This document shows, in pieces, positions 7,064 to 14,578 of a stretch of DNA of 27,314 bases; positions within the stretch are counted from its first letter, which is position 1; every line of letters starts with the position of its first letter. The stretch is from Actinomycetes bacterium. Lineage in GTDB: Bacteria; Actinomycetota; Actinomycetes; Mycobacteriales; Micromonosporaceae. The position numbers and the translations under genes were made by a program. The stretch lies in assembly GCA_021793335.1 (NCBI GenBank), contig JAJYSW010000011.1, forward strand, positions 1-27,314, read 5' to 3'. The notes below the pieces were generated by a model. It searched no databases, had not been told where the DNA came from, and worked only from the letters and a program-made list of their open reading frames with translations.

Positions 7064-7909
7064 TCAGGACGCCGGTTCCTCTTCCTCACGCGTTTCGTGG
7101 ACCTTCACCTCCTCGGCGTCGGTTCGGGGCAGCCCGTGGAGGCCGATCTCGGTGCGGGGCACGACGATGGGGCGCCCTCGGTGGGTGATGACATCGCAGT
7201 GGACGCCGTAGACCTCGGCCACCAGTTCGGGATCGACGCAGGAGGGCGCACCGGAGGCCACGATCCTCCCCTGCTTCATGACCACGATGTCGTCGGAGGC
7301 CGCAAGCGCATGGTTGAGGTCGTGGATGGTCATGACCACGGTGACACGGCGCTTCTCGGCCAGACCGGCGAGGATCTGGAGCACGTTGAGCTGATGCTCC
7401 AGATCGAGGTAGGTCGTGGGCTCGTCGAGCAGCAGCACATCGGGGTCCTGGGCGATCGCCTTGGCGATGCCGACCTTCTGCCGCTCGCCACCGCTGAGCT
7501 CGTGCATGTCGCGCTGGGCCAGATGATCGATACCGACCATGTCGATGGTGTGGGCGACGGCTTCGAGATCGGCGCGCCGCGGCGTCCAGCCCAGGTAGGG
7601 CCGCCTCCCGAGCAACACGGCGTCGAAGACCCGCATCGGGAAGCGGCTGGGCTCGGCCTGCGGCACATAGGCCATGGCGGCGGAACGCTCACGCCGCCGG
7701 TACTCGCCCAGCGGCCGATCGCCGAGCAGGACCCGCCCGGCCGAGGGACGCAACAGCCCGTTGAGGCACTTGAGCAGCGTCGTCTTTCCCGCGCCGTTGG
7801 GGCCGAGGATGCTCAGCACGCGGCCCGGCTGCGCGGACAGGTCGACGTCGTGCAGCACGGTGCGGCGACGGTAGGCGAAGTGGACCGCCTGCGCGGTGAG
7901 CGTGGTCAC
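7064..7909 (-). CDS. Iron-siderophore ABC transporter ATP-binding protein (FecE/FepC type)
   Basis: This 281-residue ATPase energises a type II (BtuCD-like) importer. Walker A is GPNGAGKT (36-43), the Q-loop Gln is Q84 in YVPQAEP, the signature is LSGGE (138-142), Walker B is VLLLDEP (158-164) and the switch His is H196. The DAVLLGRRPYLGW segment (96-108) is typical of the FecE/FepC/FhuC group. After the core there is a charged tail of about 35 residues ending KVHETREEEEPAS. It starts with GTG in a 4-nt GTGA overlap with the permease stop, so it is translationally coupled. The operon order is binding protein, permease, ATPase. No siderophore biosynthesis gene lies nearby, so the substrate (ferric siderophore, or less likely haem or cobalamin) is inferred from family. 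Confidence 0.92.
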   Translation of the reverse strand: MTTLTAQAVHFAYRRRTVLHDVDLSAQPGRVLSILGPNGAGKTTLLKCLNGLLRPSAGRVLLGDRPLGEYRRRERSAAMAYVPQAEPSRFPMRVFDAVLLGRRPYLGWTPRRADLEAVAHTIDMVGIDHLAQRDMHELSGGERQKVGIAKAIAQDPDVLLLDEPTTYLDLEHQLNVLQILAGLAEKRRVTVVMTIHDLNHALAASDDIVVMKQGRIVASGAPSCVDPELVAEVYGVHCDVITHRGRPIVVPRTEIGLHGLPRTDAEEVKVHETREEEEPAS

Positions 7910-9060
7910 CAGTGGTCCTCCTTTCTACGCATGACGAGGTAGAGCAGGAGCGGTACGCCCACGAAGGCGGTGATGATGCCGACGGGGATGATGACCGGAT
8001 CGTTGACGGTGCGCGAGACGATATCGGCGCTGGTGAGGACTATGGCGCCGAGCAGACAGGTGACAGGGATGAGGAAACGGTGGTCACCGCCGATGATCAT
8101 GCGGCCGAGATGCGGGGCGACGAGACCGATGAAGGCGATCGGGCCGAGGATCGCCACGATGGTGGCGGTCACCAGCGAGCCGAGCAGGAGACCGGCGAGC
8201 CGGACGCCCTCGACGTTCGTGCCGACACTGCGCGCCGACTCGTCGTCGGAGAGCATGGCGTTGAGGTCCCAGACCCACCGGTATCCGATGGCGACGGCGA
8301 TCGCCACGACCGCGGCGACGGCGCTGAGCTTCGTCCAGGAGGTCTTGGTCAAAGAGCCGAACATCCAGTAAGTGAGCTGGGCCACTTCCTCGGGTCTGCC
8401 GAGGTACTGCGCCAAGGCGGTGAGCGCGTCGAACAGGAACATCATTGCCACGCCGAGGAGGACGATGGTCTCCGGGGTGACGCGCTGCAACCGGGTCATC
8501 AGGTAGACGACGAGCATGGCGCCGACCGCGAAGACGAAGGCATTGACCACGACCATCAGGTCGTAGGGCACGAGATCGCCGATGAATCCGAAGACGCTGG
8601 CCTTGAGGATGATCGCGAGCGCGGCTCCGAAGGAGGCGGCGCTGGCCACGCCCAGCGTGTACGGGGAGGCGAGGGGGTTGCGCAGGATCGTCTGCATGAT
8701 CAGCCCCGCGATCGCCAAGCCGATGCCGGCGACCACCGCGGTCAGCACTCTGGGGGCGCGCAGATCCCAGATGATGCGCTCGTCCAAGGCGAGTGTGGCA
8801 CGGTCCCCTCCAGAGGTGAAGTGCCACAGCGCCGTCCAGAACGACTGCCAGTTGTCGCCGATGTTCTCCCCGGCCGTTCCGACGCCCATCCCGATGGTGA
8901 CCAGTACCAGCAGGGGGGCCACCAGGGCGGCCAGCACCAGGAGCCGACGCAGCACCAGCCTGCGATAGTCGCCCACCAGTCGGGCGGCTGCCGCGCTCAT
9001 GGCTCCCGGTCGCTCGGGAACCATGAGCCGCGCGGTCTCGGTCGGTCGCTTCCCGTTCAT
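7906..9060 (-). CDS. Iron-siderophore ABC transporter permease (FecCD family)
   Basis: This 384-residue FecCD/BtuC-type permease has about ten membrane helices. Family landmarks are DERIIWDLRAPRVLTAVVAG near the N-terminus, the following LIMQTILRNPLASPYTLGV segment, the coupling region with ILGPIAFIGLVAPHLGRM, and ADIVSRTV then IPVGIITAFVGVPLLLYLVMRR at the end. A single permease gene is present, so the transporter would work as a homodimer. The start at 9060 lacks a good Shine-Dalgarno. In-frame ATGs at 9024 and 9000 are possible and would shorten only the cytosolic N-terminus. The gene begins 28 nt after the binding-protein gene and overlaps the ATPase gene by 4 nt. Confidence 0.93.
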   Translation of the reverse strand: MNGKRPTETARLMVPERPGAMSAAAARLVGDYRRLVLRRLLVLAALVAPLLVLVTIGMGVGTAGENIGDNWQSFWTALWHFTSGGDRATLALDERIIWDLRAPRVLTAVVAGIGLAIAGLIMQTILRNPLASPYTLGVASAASFGAALAIILKASVFGFIGDLVPYDLMVVVNAFVFAVGAMLVVYLMTRLQRVTPETIVLLGVAMMFLFDALTALAQYLGRPEEVAQLTYWMFGSLTKTSWTKLSAVAAVVAIAVAIGYRWVWDLNAMLSDDESARSVGTNVEGVRLAGLLLGSLVTATIVAILGPIAFIGLVAPHLGRMIIGGDHRFLIPVTCLLGAIVLTSADIVSRTVNDPVIIPVGIITAFVGVPLLLYLVMRRKEDHW

Positions 9061-9088
9061 GACGGCGGGCTGCTCGTCCGCGACGCCG

Positions 9089-10174
9089 TCATGGCAGTTC
9101 CGGATAGATCCATGCGCCGGTGCGCTCGGTGCCGGGGTGGAACAGATCGAGGTATTCCTGGTGCACCTGTTCGGGGTCGAGGTCTTCGAAGAGGTCGGGG
9201 TAGAAGATCTTGGCCAGGTACGCCTCGCCGACGATGTAGCCGGGACGGGAGATGAGGTCGATCGGCAGGACGTAGACGTCGCCCTCGGCCACCGCGGTAG
9301 TGTCCTTGATGCCTCCGGCGTTGAGGACCTCCTCGCGCAGGGCCGGCGCGTCGGTGTCGGCGGCGTCGGCCGCCGTGAACCCGAGCGTGCCGCCTTCGAC
9401 GATGATGATGTCGGGGTCCTGTCCGGCGAGCCATTCCGCGTCGACCTGGACCAGCCCGGTCAGATCCTCGGAGATGTTGACTCCGCCGGCCAGCGGGATC
9501 TGCTGGTGCCAGGCGGAGTCGCCCCCGCCGGTGTGCAGGAGGCCAGGGTGGGTCTGGAGGAAGACCTTGGGCCGCTGGTCTTCGGGGACGTCGGCGATCC
9601 GGTCGCCGATGAGCGTTTCGTACTCAGTGTAGAAGTCGACCAGTTCCTGTGCCTTGTCCTCTTGCCCGAACAGCGTGCCGAGGTTCAGGATCTCCTCGCT
9701 CATCGTGCGCGGGTCCCGCAGGTTGGTCTTGATGTCGACGATGTCGAAACTCCGCAGGTGCTCGTCGTCGGTGATCGCGCCGTGGCCGCCTTCTACGCTG
9801 GTCAGCACCACGTCGGGCTCGGTCATGGCGAGGGCCTCGAAGTTCACTTCGGACCAGGTGGCCACCACCGGTCGGTCCTGCGCCTCCGGGTAGAGCGGAT
9901 CGCCTTCGAGGCTTTCGTGGATGCCGACCAGGTGGTCCATCATGCCGAAGGCGCTGAGGATCTCCGCCGGTCCGCGGTCCAGAATCGCCACTCCGTCGAC
10001 CGGCAGGTCCACGCTCACCTGGCGTCCGGCGGCGTCGGTCACCTCCACGGAGTCCCCATCGGCCCCCTGTGCCGCGTCGTCCGTAGCGGCCGAGGAGCCG
10101 CATCCGGCGAGCGCCGCCAGCAGCACCGCGCCGATACCGATCGCCCCATGGCGTCCGCGCCACGACATTCCCAT
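9089..10174 (-). CDS. Iron-siderophore ABC transporter substrate-binding lipoprotein
   Basis: This cluster-type (PF01497) binding protein captures the ferric complex outside the membrane. From ATG 10174 it has 361 residues. A GAAAGG ribosome site lies 6 nt upstream, so the longer in-frame start at 10240 is rejected. The signal peptide (WRGRHGAIGIGAVLLAALAG) ends in a lipobox with Cys25, so it is a surface lipoprotein. The N-lobe begins VEVTDAAGRQVSVDLPVDGV, and EILSAFGMMDHLVGI is a family hallmark. A long connecting helix near MSEEILNLGTLFGQEDKAQEL joins the lobes. It is the first gene of the three-gene importer. A pair of direct repeats lies in its upstream region. No IdeR/DtxR-type iron box was recognised. 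Confidence 0.92.
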   Translation of the reverse strand: MGMSWRGRHGAIGIGAVLLAALAGCGSSAATDDAAQGADGDSVEVTDAAGRQVSVDLPVDGVAILDRGPAEILSAFGMMDHLVGIHESLEGDPLYPEAQDRPVVATWSEVNFEALAMTEPDVVLTSVEGGHGAITDDEHLRSFDIVDIKTNLRDPRTMSEEILNLGTLFGQEDKAQELVDFYTEYETLIGDRIADVPEDQRPKVFLQTHPGLLHTGGGDSAWHQQIPLAGGVNISEDLTGLVQVDAEWLAGQDPDIIIVEGGTLGFTAADAADTDAPALREEVLNAGGIKDTTAVAEGDVYVLPIDLISRPGYIVGEAYLAKIFYPDLFEDLDPEQVHQEYLDLFHPGTERTGAWIYPELP

Positions 10175-10224
10175 GCTGTGCCTTTCGTCGTATTTGGAAC
10201 TCGCGACAGCACGAGCCCGACTAT

Positions 10225-10248
10225 TGCAACTGGTGTGCAACAGCTATA
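10225..10248 (-). promoter_or_regulatory. Direct-repeat element upstream of the siderophore importer operon
   Basis: On the minus strand GTTGCA occurs at 10241-10236 and again at 10230-10225, exactly 11 bp apart, about one helical turn. TATAGC at 10248-10243 directly upstream resembles a -10 hexamer and would place the transcription start inside the repeats. No matching -35 is evident. The pair could be an operator for a repressor or a direct-repeat activator site. It does not resemble the IdeR/DmdR consensus. Confidence 0.4.
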
Positions 10249-10465
10249 TGGTCGCACAAGCACGGTCCTGATGCCACCCTCAGCACCCGCGAAAATTCCC
10301 GGATTGCCTGTCTTCCATGCAGGCACGAGGGCAGACGGGCTTTCGACGGATGTCCGACACCGCGGGCCGGCCCCCGCCGGCCCGTCGATCACACCGACGG
10401 ACTCCCCGATGGCGCGCAGCATGCCGTGGGACCGGTCCCCACCCGATCGGTGTACCCATATGGGG
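10249..10465. other. Intergenic spacer between the two importer operons
   Basis: The space between the siderophore binding-protein start (10174) and the peptide importer end (10517) is 342 bp. Beside the direct repeats and the terminator at 10466-10500, it holds a GC-only hairpin: a perfect 9-bp stem pairing 10363-10371 with 10376-10384 around CCCC. No gene is supported here. Confidence 0.5.
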
Positions 10466-10500
10466 CGGGCCGGCCGGTTCCCCACTGACCGGTCGGCCCG
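10466..10500 (-). terminator. Terminator of the peptide importer operon
   Basis: A 13-bp stem pairs 10466-10478 with 10488-10500 (one G.U pair) around a 9-nt loop. It lies 16 nt past the stop of the last ATPase gene (10517-10519). There is no U-tract, but stem length and position fit a GC-rich operon terminator. Confidence 0.65.
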
Positions 10501-10516
10501 TCCACCTCCTCGGTCG

Positions 10517-11554
10517 CTACTTCACGGCACGGGTGACGTCCCGCCCCTCGGCGTAGAAGCAGGCCGCCTCGTGAGCGCCGCCGCCCTCGTCGAGACCGGG
10601 GACCTCCTCGGCGCACCGCTCGGCGGCCTTCCAGCACCTGGTGCGGAAACGGCATCCCGAAGGCGGGTCGATCGGCGAGGGCACGTCCCCTTGCAGGACG
10701 ATCTCCTCGCGGTGGCCGCGCAGCGCCGGGTCCGGGACCGGCACCGCCGACAGCAGCGCCTGCGTGTACGGGTGCCTGGGGCCGCCGTAGATCTCCGCGC
10801 CGGCGCCTCGCTCGACCACTTTGCCCAGGTACATGACCGCGACCTCGTCGGCGATGTGCCGCACCACCGACAGGTCGTGGGCGATGAACACATAGGCCAG
10901 ACCGAGCTCATCCTGGAGCCGCTCCAGCAGGTTGATGACCTGGCCTTGGATCGACACGTCCAGGGCGCTCACCGGCTCGTCGCACACCAGCACCCGCGGC
11001 CGGAGCGCCAGAGCGCGGGCGATGCCGATCCGCTGGCGCTGCCCGCCGGAGAACTGGTGCGGGTAGCGGTTGACGTGATCGGGGCTGAGCCCGACCATGT
11101 CGAGCAGTTCCTTGACCGCCGCGCCGCGCTCCCTCCGGGGCACGACGTCGGTATGGATCTCGAACGGCTCGCCGACGATGTCGCCGACGGTCATGCGCGG
11201 GTTCAGCGAGGTGTACGGGTCTTGGAACACCAACTGGACGTCTCGCCGCACCGGCCTGATCCGCCTGGCCGAGAGGCCGCCGATCTCCTGGCCCAGCACC
11301 TTGATCGAACCGGACGTGGGCGGCTCCAGGCCGACCAGGAGCTTGGCGAGCGTCGATTTGCCGCAGCCGGACTCCCCGACGACACCGAGCGTTCTGCCCG
11401 CATGGAGTTCCAGGTCGACGCCGTCGACGGCCCGCACGTTCCCGACCGTCCGCTTGAAGACGACGCCGCGCTGGACCGGGAAGTGCTTGACCACCCCGGT
11501 CGCCTGCAGCACCGGTTCGGGTGCGGCGCTCGCCTGTCCCGTCTCAGCGTTCAT
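10517..11554 (-). CDS. Peptide-type ABC transporter ATP-binding protein (OppF/DppF type)
   Basis: This is the second ATPase of a five-gene dipeptide/oligopeptide/nickel-type importer (345 residues). Walker A is GESGCGKST (60-68), the Q-loop is VFQDPYTSLNPRMTV (109-123), the signature is FSGGQ (168-172), Walker B with D-loop is VLVCDEPVSALD (188-199) and the switch His is H226. The C-terminal oligo_HPY region has the usual cysteines (CRFRTRCWKAAERC, then AACF). It overlaps the 3' end of the first ATPase gene by 11 nt, and GGAGG sits 9 nt before its ATG. Opp-type transporters also carry nickel, sugars or siderophores, so the substrate stays open. It ends the operon. Confidence 0.93.
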   Translation of the reverse strand: MNAETGQASAAPEPVLQATGVVKHFPVQRGVVFKRTVGNVRAVDGVDLELHAGRTLGVVGESGCGKSTLAKLLVGLEPPTSGSIKVLGQEIGGLSARRIRPVRRDVQLVFQDPYTSLNPRMTVGDIVGEPFEIHTDVVPRRERGAAVKELLDMVGLSPDHVNRYPHQFSGGQRQRIGIARALALRPRVLVCDEPVSALDVSIQGQVINLLERLQDELGLAYVFIAHDLSVVRHIADEVAVMYLGKVVERGAGAEIYGGPRHPYTQALLSAVPVPDPALRGHREEIVLQGDVPSPIDPPSGCRFRTRCWKAAERCAEEVPGLDEGGGAHEAACFYAEGRDVTRAVK

Positions 11555-12584
11555 CCCGGTAGACCTCCTCGGCGAAGTGGCAGCGGGCCAGGTGGCCCTC
11601 GGCGGCCTGCCGGTCCGGCGGCTCCTCGTCTCCGCACCGCTCCGGGTCGGCCGCCCGGCAACGCGGATGGAAAGGGCAGCCGCTCGGCAGGGCCGCCGGG
11701 TTCGGCGGCAGGCCGGGGATCACCTCCAATTCCCGGCCGACGGCGTCGACACGGGGGATGGCTCGCAGCAGCGCCTTCGTGTAGGGGTGGGCCGGCCGGG
11801 CGAAGACGTCGTGGATGTTCGCCCGTTCGACGATCTGCCCGGCGTACATGACCGCGACGTCGTCGGCGACGTCGGCGACCACGCCCAGGTCGTGTGTGAT
11901 GAGGATGAGCCCCATGTTCCGCTCGTCCTGGATTCGGCGCAGCAGGCGCATGATCTGGGCCTGCACGGTCACATCGAGCGCGGTGGTCGGCTCGTCGGCT
12001 ATGAGGACCTCGGGGTCGAGTGCGAGCGCCATGGCGATCATGACCCGTTGGCGCATGCCGCCGGAGAACTGGTGCGGGTAGTGGCCCACGCGGTTCTTCG
12101 CGTCGGGGATGCCGACCTGGTCGAGCAGTTCGATCGCCTTTTGTTCGGCGGCTCTGCGGCCGGCGCCCCGGTGGACGCGGTAGAGCTCGCCCAGTTGGAA
12201 GCCGACCGACCACACCGGATTGAGTGCCGAGAGCGCGTCCTGGAAGACGATGGCGATGTGGTTGCCTCGCACCGTCCTTCTGGTCTCCTCGTCCTGTTGC
12301 AGCAGGTCGACGCCGCGCAGGCGCACTTCACCGCCGGTGACGAAACCGGGCGGCGAGTCCAGAATGCCCATGATGGCCTGCGAGGTGACCGACTTGCCCG
12401 AGCCGGACTCGCCCACGACGGCGAGGGTCTTCCCCTGTTCGAGGGCGAAGTTCACGCCCCGGACGGCCGGTATTCGCCTGCCGCGCACTGCGAACTCGAC
12501 TCGGAGGTCCTCGACTTCGAGCAGCGGGGCGTTCATGTCCGAGCCCGGGAGCACGTCGGCTGCGGGGCCGGTCGTCTCTGCCAC
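11544..12584 (-). CDS. Peptide-type ABC transporter ATP-binding protein (OppD/DppD type)
   Basis: This first ATPase of the importer has 346 residues and pairs with the OppF-type subunit. Walker A is GESGSGKS (58-65), the Q-loop is VFQDALSALNPVWSV (113-127), the signature is FSGGM (173-177), Walker B with D-loop is VLIADEPTTALD (193-204), and a switch His follows in LITHDLGVV. The C-terminal substrate-type specificity region has the typical GCPFHPRC...C motif. The GTG start at 12584 is chosen because GAGGTGA lies just upstream and overlaps the permease stop (gap of 4 nt). The downstream ATG at 12536 has no ribosome site. Confidence 0.93.
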   Translation of the reverse strand: MAETTGPAADVLPGSDMNAPLLEVEDLRVEFAVRGRRIPAVRGVNFALEQGKTLAVVGESGSGKSVTSQAIMGILDSPPGFVTGGEVRLRGVDLLQQDEETRRTVRGNHIAIVFQDALSALNPVWSVGFQLGELYRVHRGAGRRAAEQKAIELLDQVGIPDAKNRVGHYPHQFSGGMRQRVMIAMALALDPEVLIADEPTTALDVTVQAQIMRLLRRIQDERNMGLILITHDLGVVADVADDVAVMYAGQIVERANIHDVFARPAHPYTKALLRAIPRVDAVGRELEVIPGLPPNPAALPSGCPFHPRCRAADPERCGDEEPPDRQAAEGHLARCHFAEEVYRDER

Positions 12585-12588
12585 TGGG

Positions 12589-13512
12589 TCACCTCAGTTT
12601 CGGGTCGAGGGCGTCGCGGAGGGCGTCGCCGAAGGTCGCGAACGAGAAGACGGTCAGGATCAGCAGCCCCAGCGGGATGCCGAACAGGTAGATGTAGCCG
12701 CCTCCGGCCCACTGGGTGCCGTTGGACAGCAGCACGCCCCAACTGGTGGCGGGCGGCTGCACGCCGATGCCGAGCACGGCGAGCGCCGCTTCGACGACGA
12801 TGACGGAGCCGAGGCTGGTCGGGACGATCGCGGTGATCGGCACGACCGCGTTCGGCAGGACGTGCCGGAACATGATCCGGCGGTCTTTCGCACCGAGGCA
12901 GCGGGCGGCGGTGACGTAGTCGAGGTTCTTGGTCTCGATCGTCGCGGCTCTGGCGTAGCGGCAGAACTCCATCCAGCCGAACAGGGTCAGCGCGATCGCG
13001 GCCGGCGCGACGGTCTCCAGCAGGTTGCCCGAGGAACCGCGGCCGCGGAACAGGCTCAGCAGCAGGATGGCTCCCATCATCAGGGGGATGACGATGAAGA
13101 CGTCGAGCGCGCGGGAGATGACCGCGTCGATCCAGCCTCCGAAGTAGCCCGCGAGGATGCCGAGGGTCATGCCGATCAGGACCGATAGGACGATGACGCT
13201 GAGCGCCAGGGTGATCGTGGGTCGGGTGCCGTGGACGATCGTGGCAGCGAAGTCGCAGCCGAAGGCGTCGGTGCCGAGCGGGTGCTCGCCGCGGAACCAC
13301 GTCTCGGGTCGGCCGCGGGCCTCGCGGCCGATGCAGCGGGTCGGGTCCTTATCGGTGAACAGGCCGGGGAAGGCCGCCATCGTGAAGACGAACAGCATGA
13401 TCAGCGAGGCGAAGAGGACGTCCGGTCGGCGCGCCATGGCGCGGAAGGCGTCTTTCCACAGTGACGCCTGCGGTGCGTCGGCGCCGGCCGCGGGCGCTGT
13501 CAGCTCAGTCAT
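12589..13512 (-). CDS. Peptide-type ABC transporter permease (OppC/DppC type)
   Basis: This 307-residue inner-membrane permease is the second of the pair. It has an N-terminal OppC-type helix (about 31-50) and then an external segment containing DPTRC, EHPLGTDAFGCD and the typical GTRPTITLAL. Five further helices follow. The EAA coupling motif reads AATIETKNLDYVTAARCLGA, followed by IMFRHVLPNAVVPI, and contacts the ATPases. It ends GDALRDALDPKLR, a standard OppC terminus. The start overlaps the upstream permease stop by 8 nt (ATGACTGA), so translation is coupled. Confidence 0.93.
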   Translation of the reverse strand: MTELTAPAAGADAPQASLWKDAFRAMARRPDVLFASLIMLFVFTMAAFPGLFTDKDPTRCIGREARGRPETWFRGEHPLGTDAFGCDFAATIVHGTRPTITLALSVIVLSVLIGMTLGILAGYFGGWIDAVISRALDVFIVIPLMMGAILLLSLFRGRGSSGNLLETVAPAAIALTLFGWMEFCRYARAATIETKNLDYVTAARCLGAKDRRIMFRHVLPNAVVPITAIVPTSLGSVIVVEAALAVLGIGVQPPATSWGVLLSNGTQWAGGGYIYLFGIPLGLLILTVFSFATFGDALRDALDPKLR

Positions 13513-14515
13513 ATCGGATCCTCGGGTCGAGAACGGCGTACAGGAGGTCGACGACGAGCGTCACCAGGATCACGACGACCGCCGTGACGGTCAGGCCCAC
13601 GATGATCAGATTCGTCTCCTGTCGCTGCACGGCCTGGAAGATCATGCGGCCCATTCCGGGGATGCCCATGATCCCTTCGGTGAGGACGGCGCCGGAGAGC
13701 GCGAAGGCGAAGGTGTAGCCGACCCCGGTCACGATCGGGATCATGGAGTTGCGCACCACGTGGACGACGGTGATGCGACCGGTCTTGAGCCCTTTGGCCT
13801 TGGCGGTCCGCACGAAGTCGGAGCCGAGGTTCTCCAGTTGGCTGGCCCGCACCAGGCGGGTGAGGGTGGCCAGGCCGACCGTGCCGACGATGATCCCCGG
13901 GATGATGATCGTCGTCCATGGATAGTCGGGGTTGTAGTTGGGTCGGAACACCTGCCCCATGAACGATTCGGCGCCCCAGATGTCTCTGGCCCAGTTGGTG
14001 AGGGGGACGGCCAGGATGTAGACGTAGGCCAACAGGATCAGGAACACCGGGACCGAGTCGATCAGGATCGTCGCGCCGCGGACGGAGTGGTCGATCAGCC
14101 CTCCGCGGCGGCGCGCCGCCCAGGTGCCCAGGACCATCGCCAGGGTGACGAGGGTGATCGTCGAGAAGATGAACAGGCGCAGTGTGTTGGGGATGTAGAT
14201 CGTCAGCAGTTCCCCGACGTCGCGGTTGCCGTTGAGGGTGGTTCCGAAGTCGCCTGCGGCGTAGTTCTGGAGCCGTTCGACGAACGGGCCCAGGCAGGGG
14301 TCGCCGGGCCGGTCGAAGCAGGTGTTGTCGAGTCCGTAGAGTCGCTCGATCTGCGCGAGCATGGCCGGGTCGGGGGTGCGTTCGCCGCCGAAGAACAGCA
14401 GTGCGGGGTTGCCGCGGATCTGGACGGACAGCGCCGTCAGGTAGTGCAGCAGGAACAGGGTGATGAACAGTGTCAGCAGTGCTTGAAGCAGCCGCCGGAT
14501 GACATAGCGTCCCAT
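13505..14515 (-). CDS. Peptide-type ABC transporter permease (OppB/DppB type)
   Basis: This 336-residue permease begins MGRYVIRRLLQALLTLFITLF, the canonical OppB/DppB N-terminus, and has about six helices. A long external loop after helix 1 carries two cysteines (CFDRPGDPCLG) and GDFGTTLNG. The EAA motif reads VRTAKAKGLKTGRITVVHVV with RNSMIPIVT, and it ends YAVLDPRIRYD as expected. The gene sits 63 nt downstream of the binding-protein gene, across a strong hairpin. Ribosome binding looks weak (CGGAAA), so permease output may be kept well below that of the binding protein. Confidence 0.93.
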   Translation of the reverse strand: MGRYVIRRLLQALLTLFITLFLLHYLTALSVQIRGNPALLFFGGERTPDPAMLAQIERLYGLDNTCFDRPGDPCLGPFVERLQNYAAGDFGTTLNGNRDVGELLTIYIPNTLRLFIFSTITLVTLAMVLGTWAARRRGGLIDHSVRGATILIDSVPVFLILLAYVYILAVPLTNWARDIWGAESFMGQVFRPNYNPDYPWTTIIIPGIIVGTVGLATLTRLVRASQLENLGSDFVRTAKAKGLKTGRITVVHVVRNSMIPIVTGVGYTFAFALSGAVLTEGIMGIPGMGRMIFQAVQRQETNLIIVGLTVTAVVVILVTLVVDLLYAVLDPRIRYD

Positions 14516-14533
14516 GGATTTCCGTTCTAGAGC

Positions 14534-14562
14534 CCGCGGGCGGGTCTGGAGCCCGCCCGCGG
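14534..14562 (-). terminator. Intercistronic hairpin between binding-protein and permease genes
   Basis: A perfect 11-bp GC stem pairs 14534-14544 with 14552-14562 around a 7-nt loop. It sits between the binding-protein stop (14579-14581) and the OppB-type start (14515). It has no U-tract in the operon's direction, so it probably acts as a partial terminator or as a 3' stability structure. This would give more binding protein than transporter core, a common feature of such operons. Confidence 0.6.
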
Positions 14563-14578
14563 TTTCGTTCTCGGTCCG

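Noticed and set aside
10175..10270. IdeR/DtxR iron box upstream of the siderophore operon
   Set aside because: No stretch resembles the TTAGG-type 19-bp consensus. Only the GTTGCA repeats are present.
8999..11851. Plus-strand open frame of 950 codons opposite the two importer operons
   Set aside because: It runs antisense to well-recognised transporter genes, has no recognisable domain, and is the expected by-product of GC-rich codon usage.
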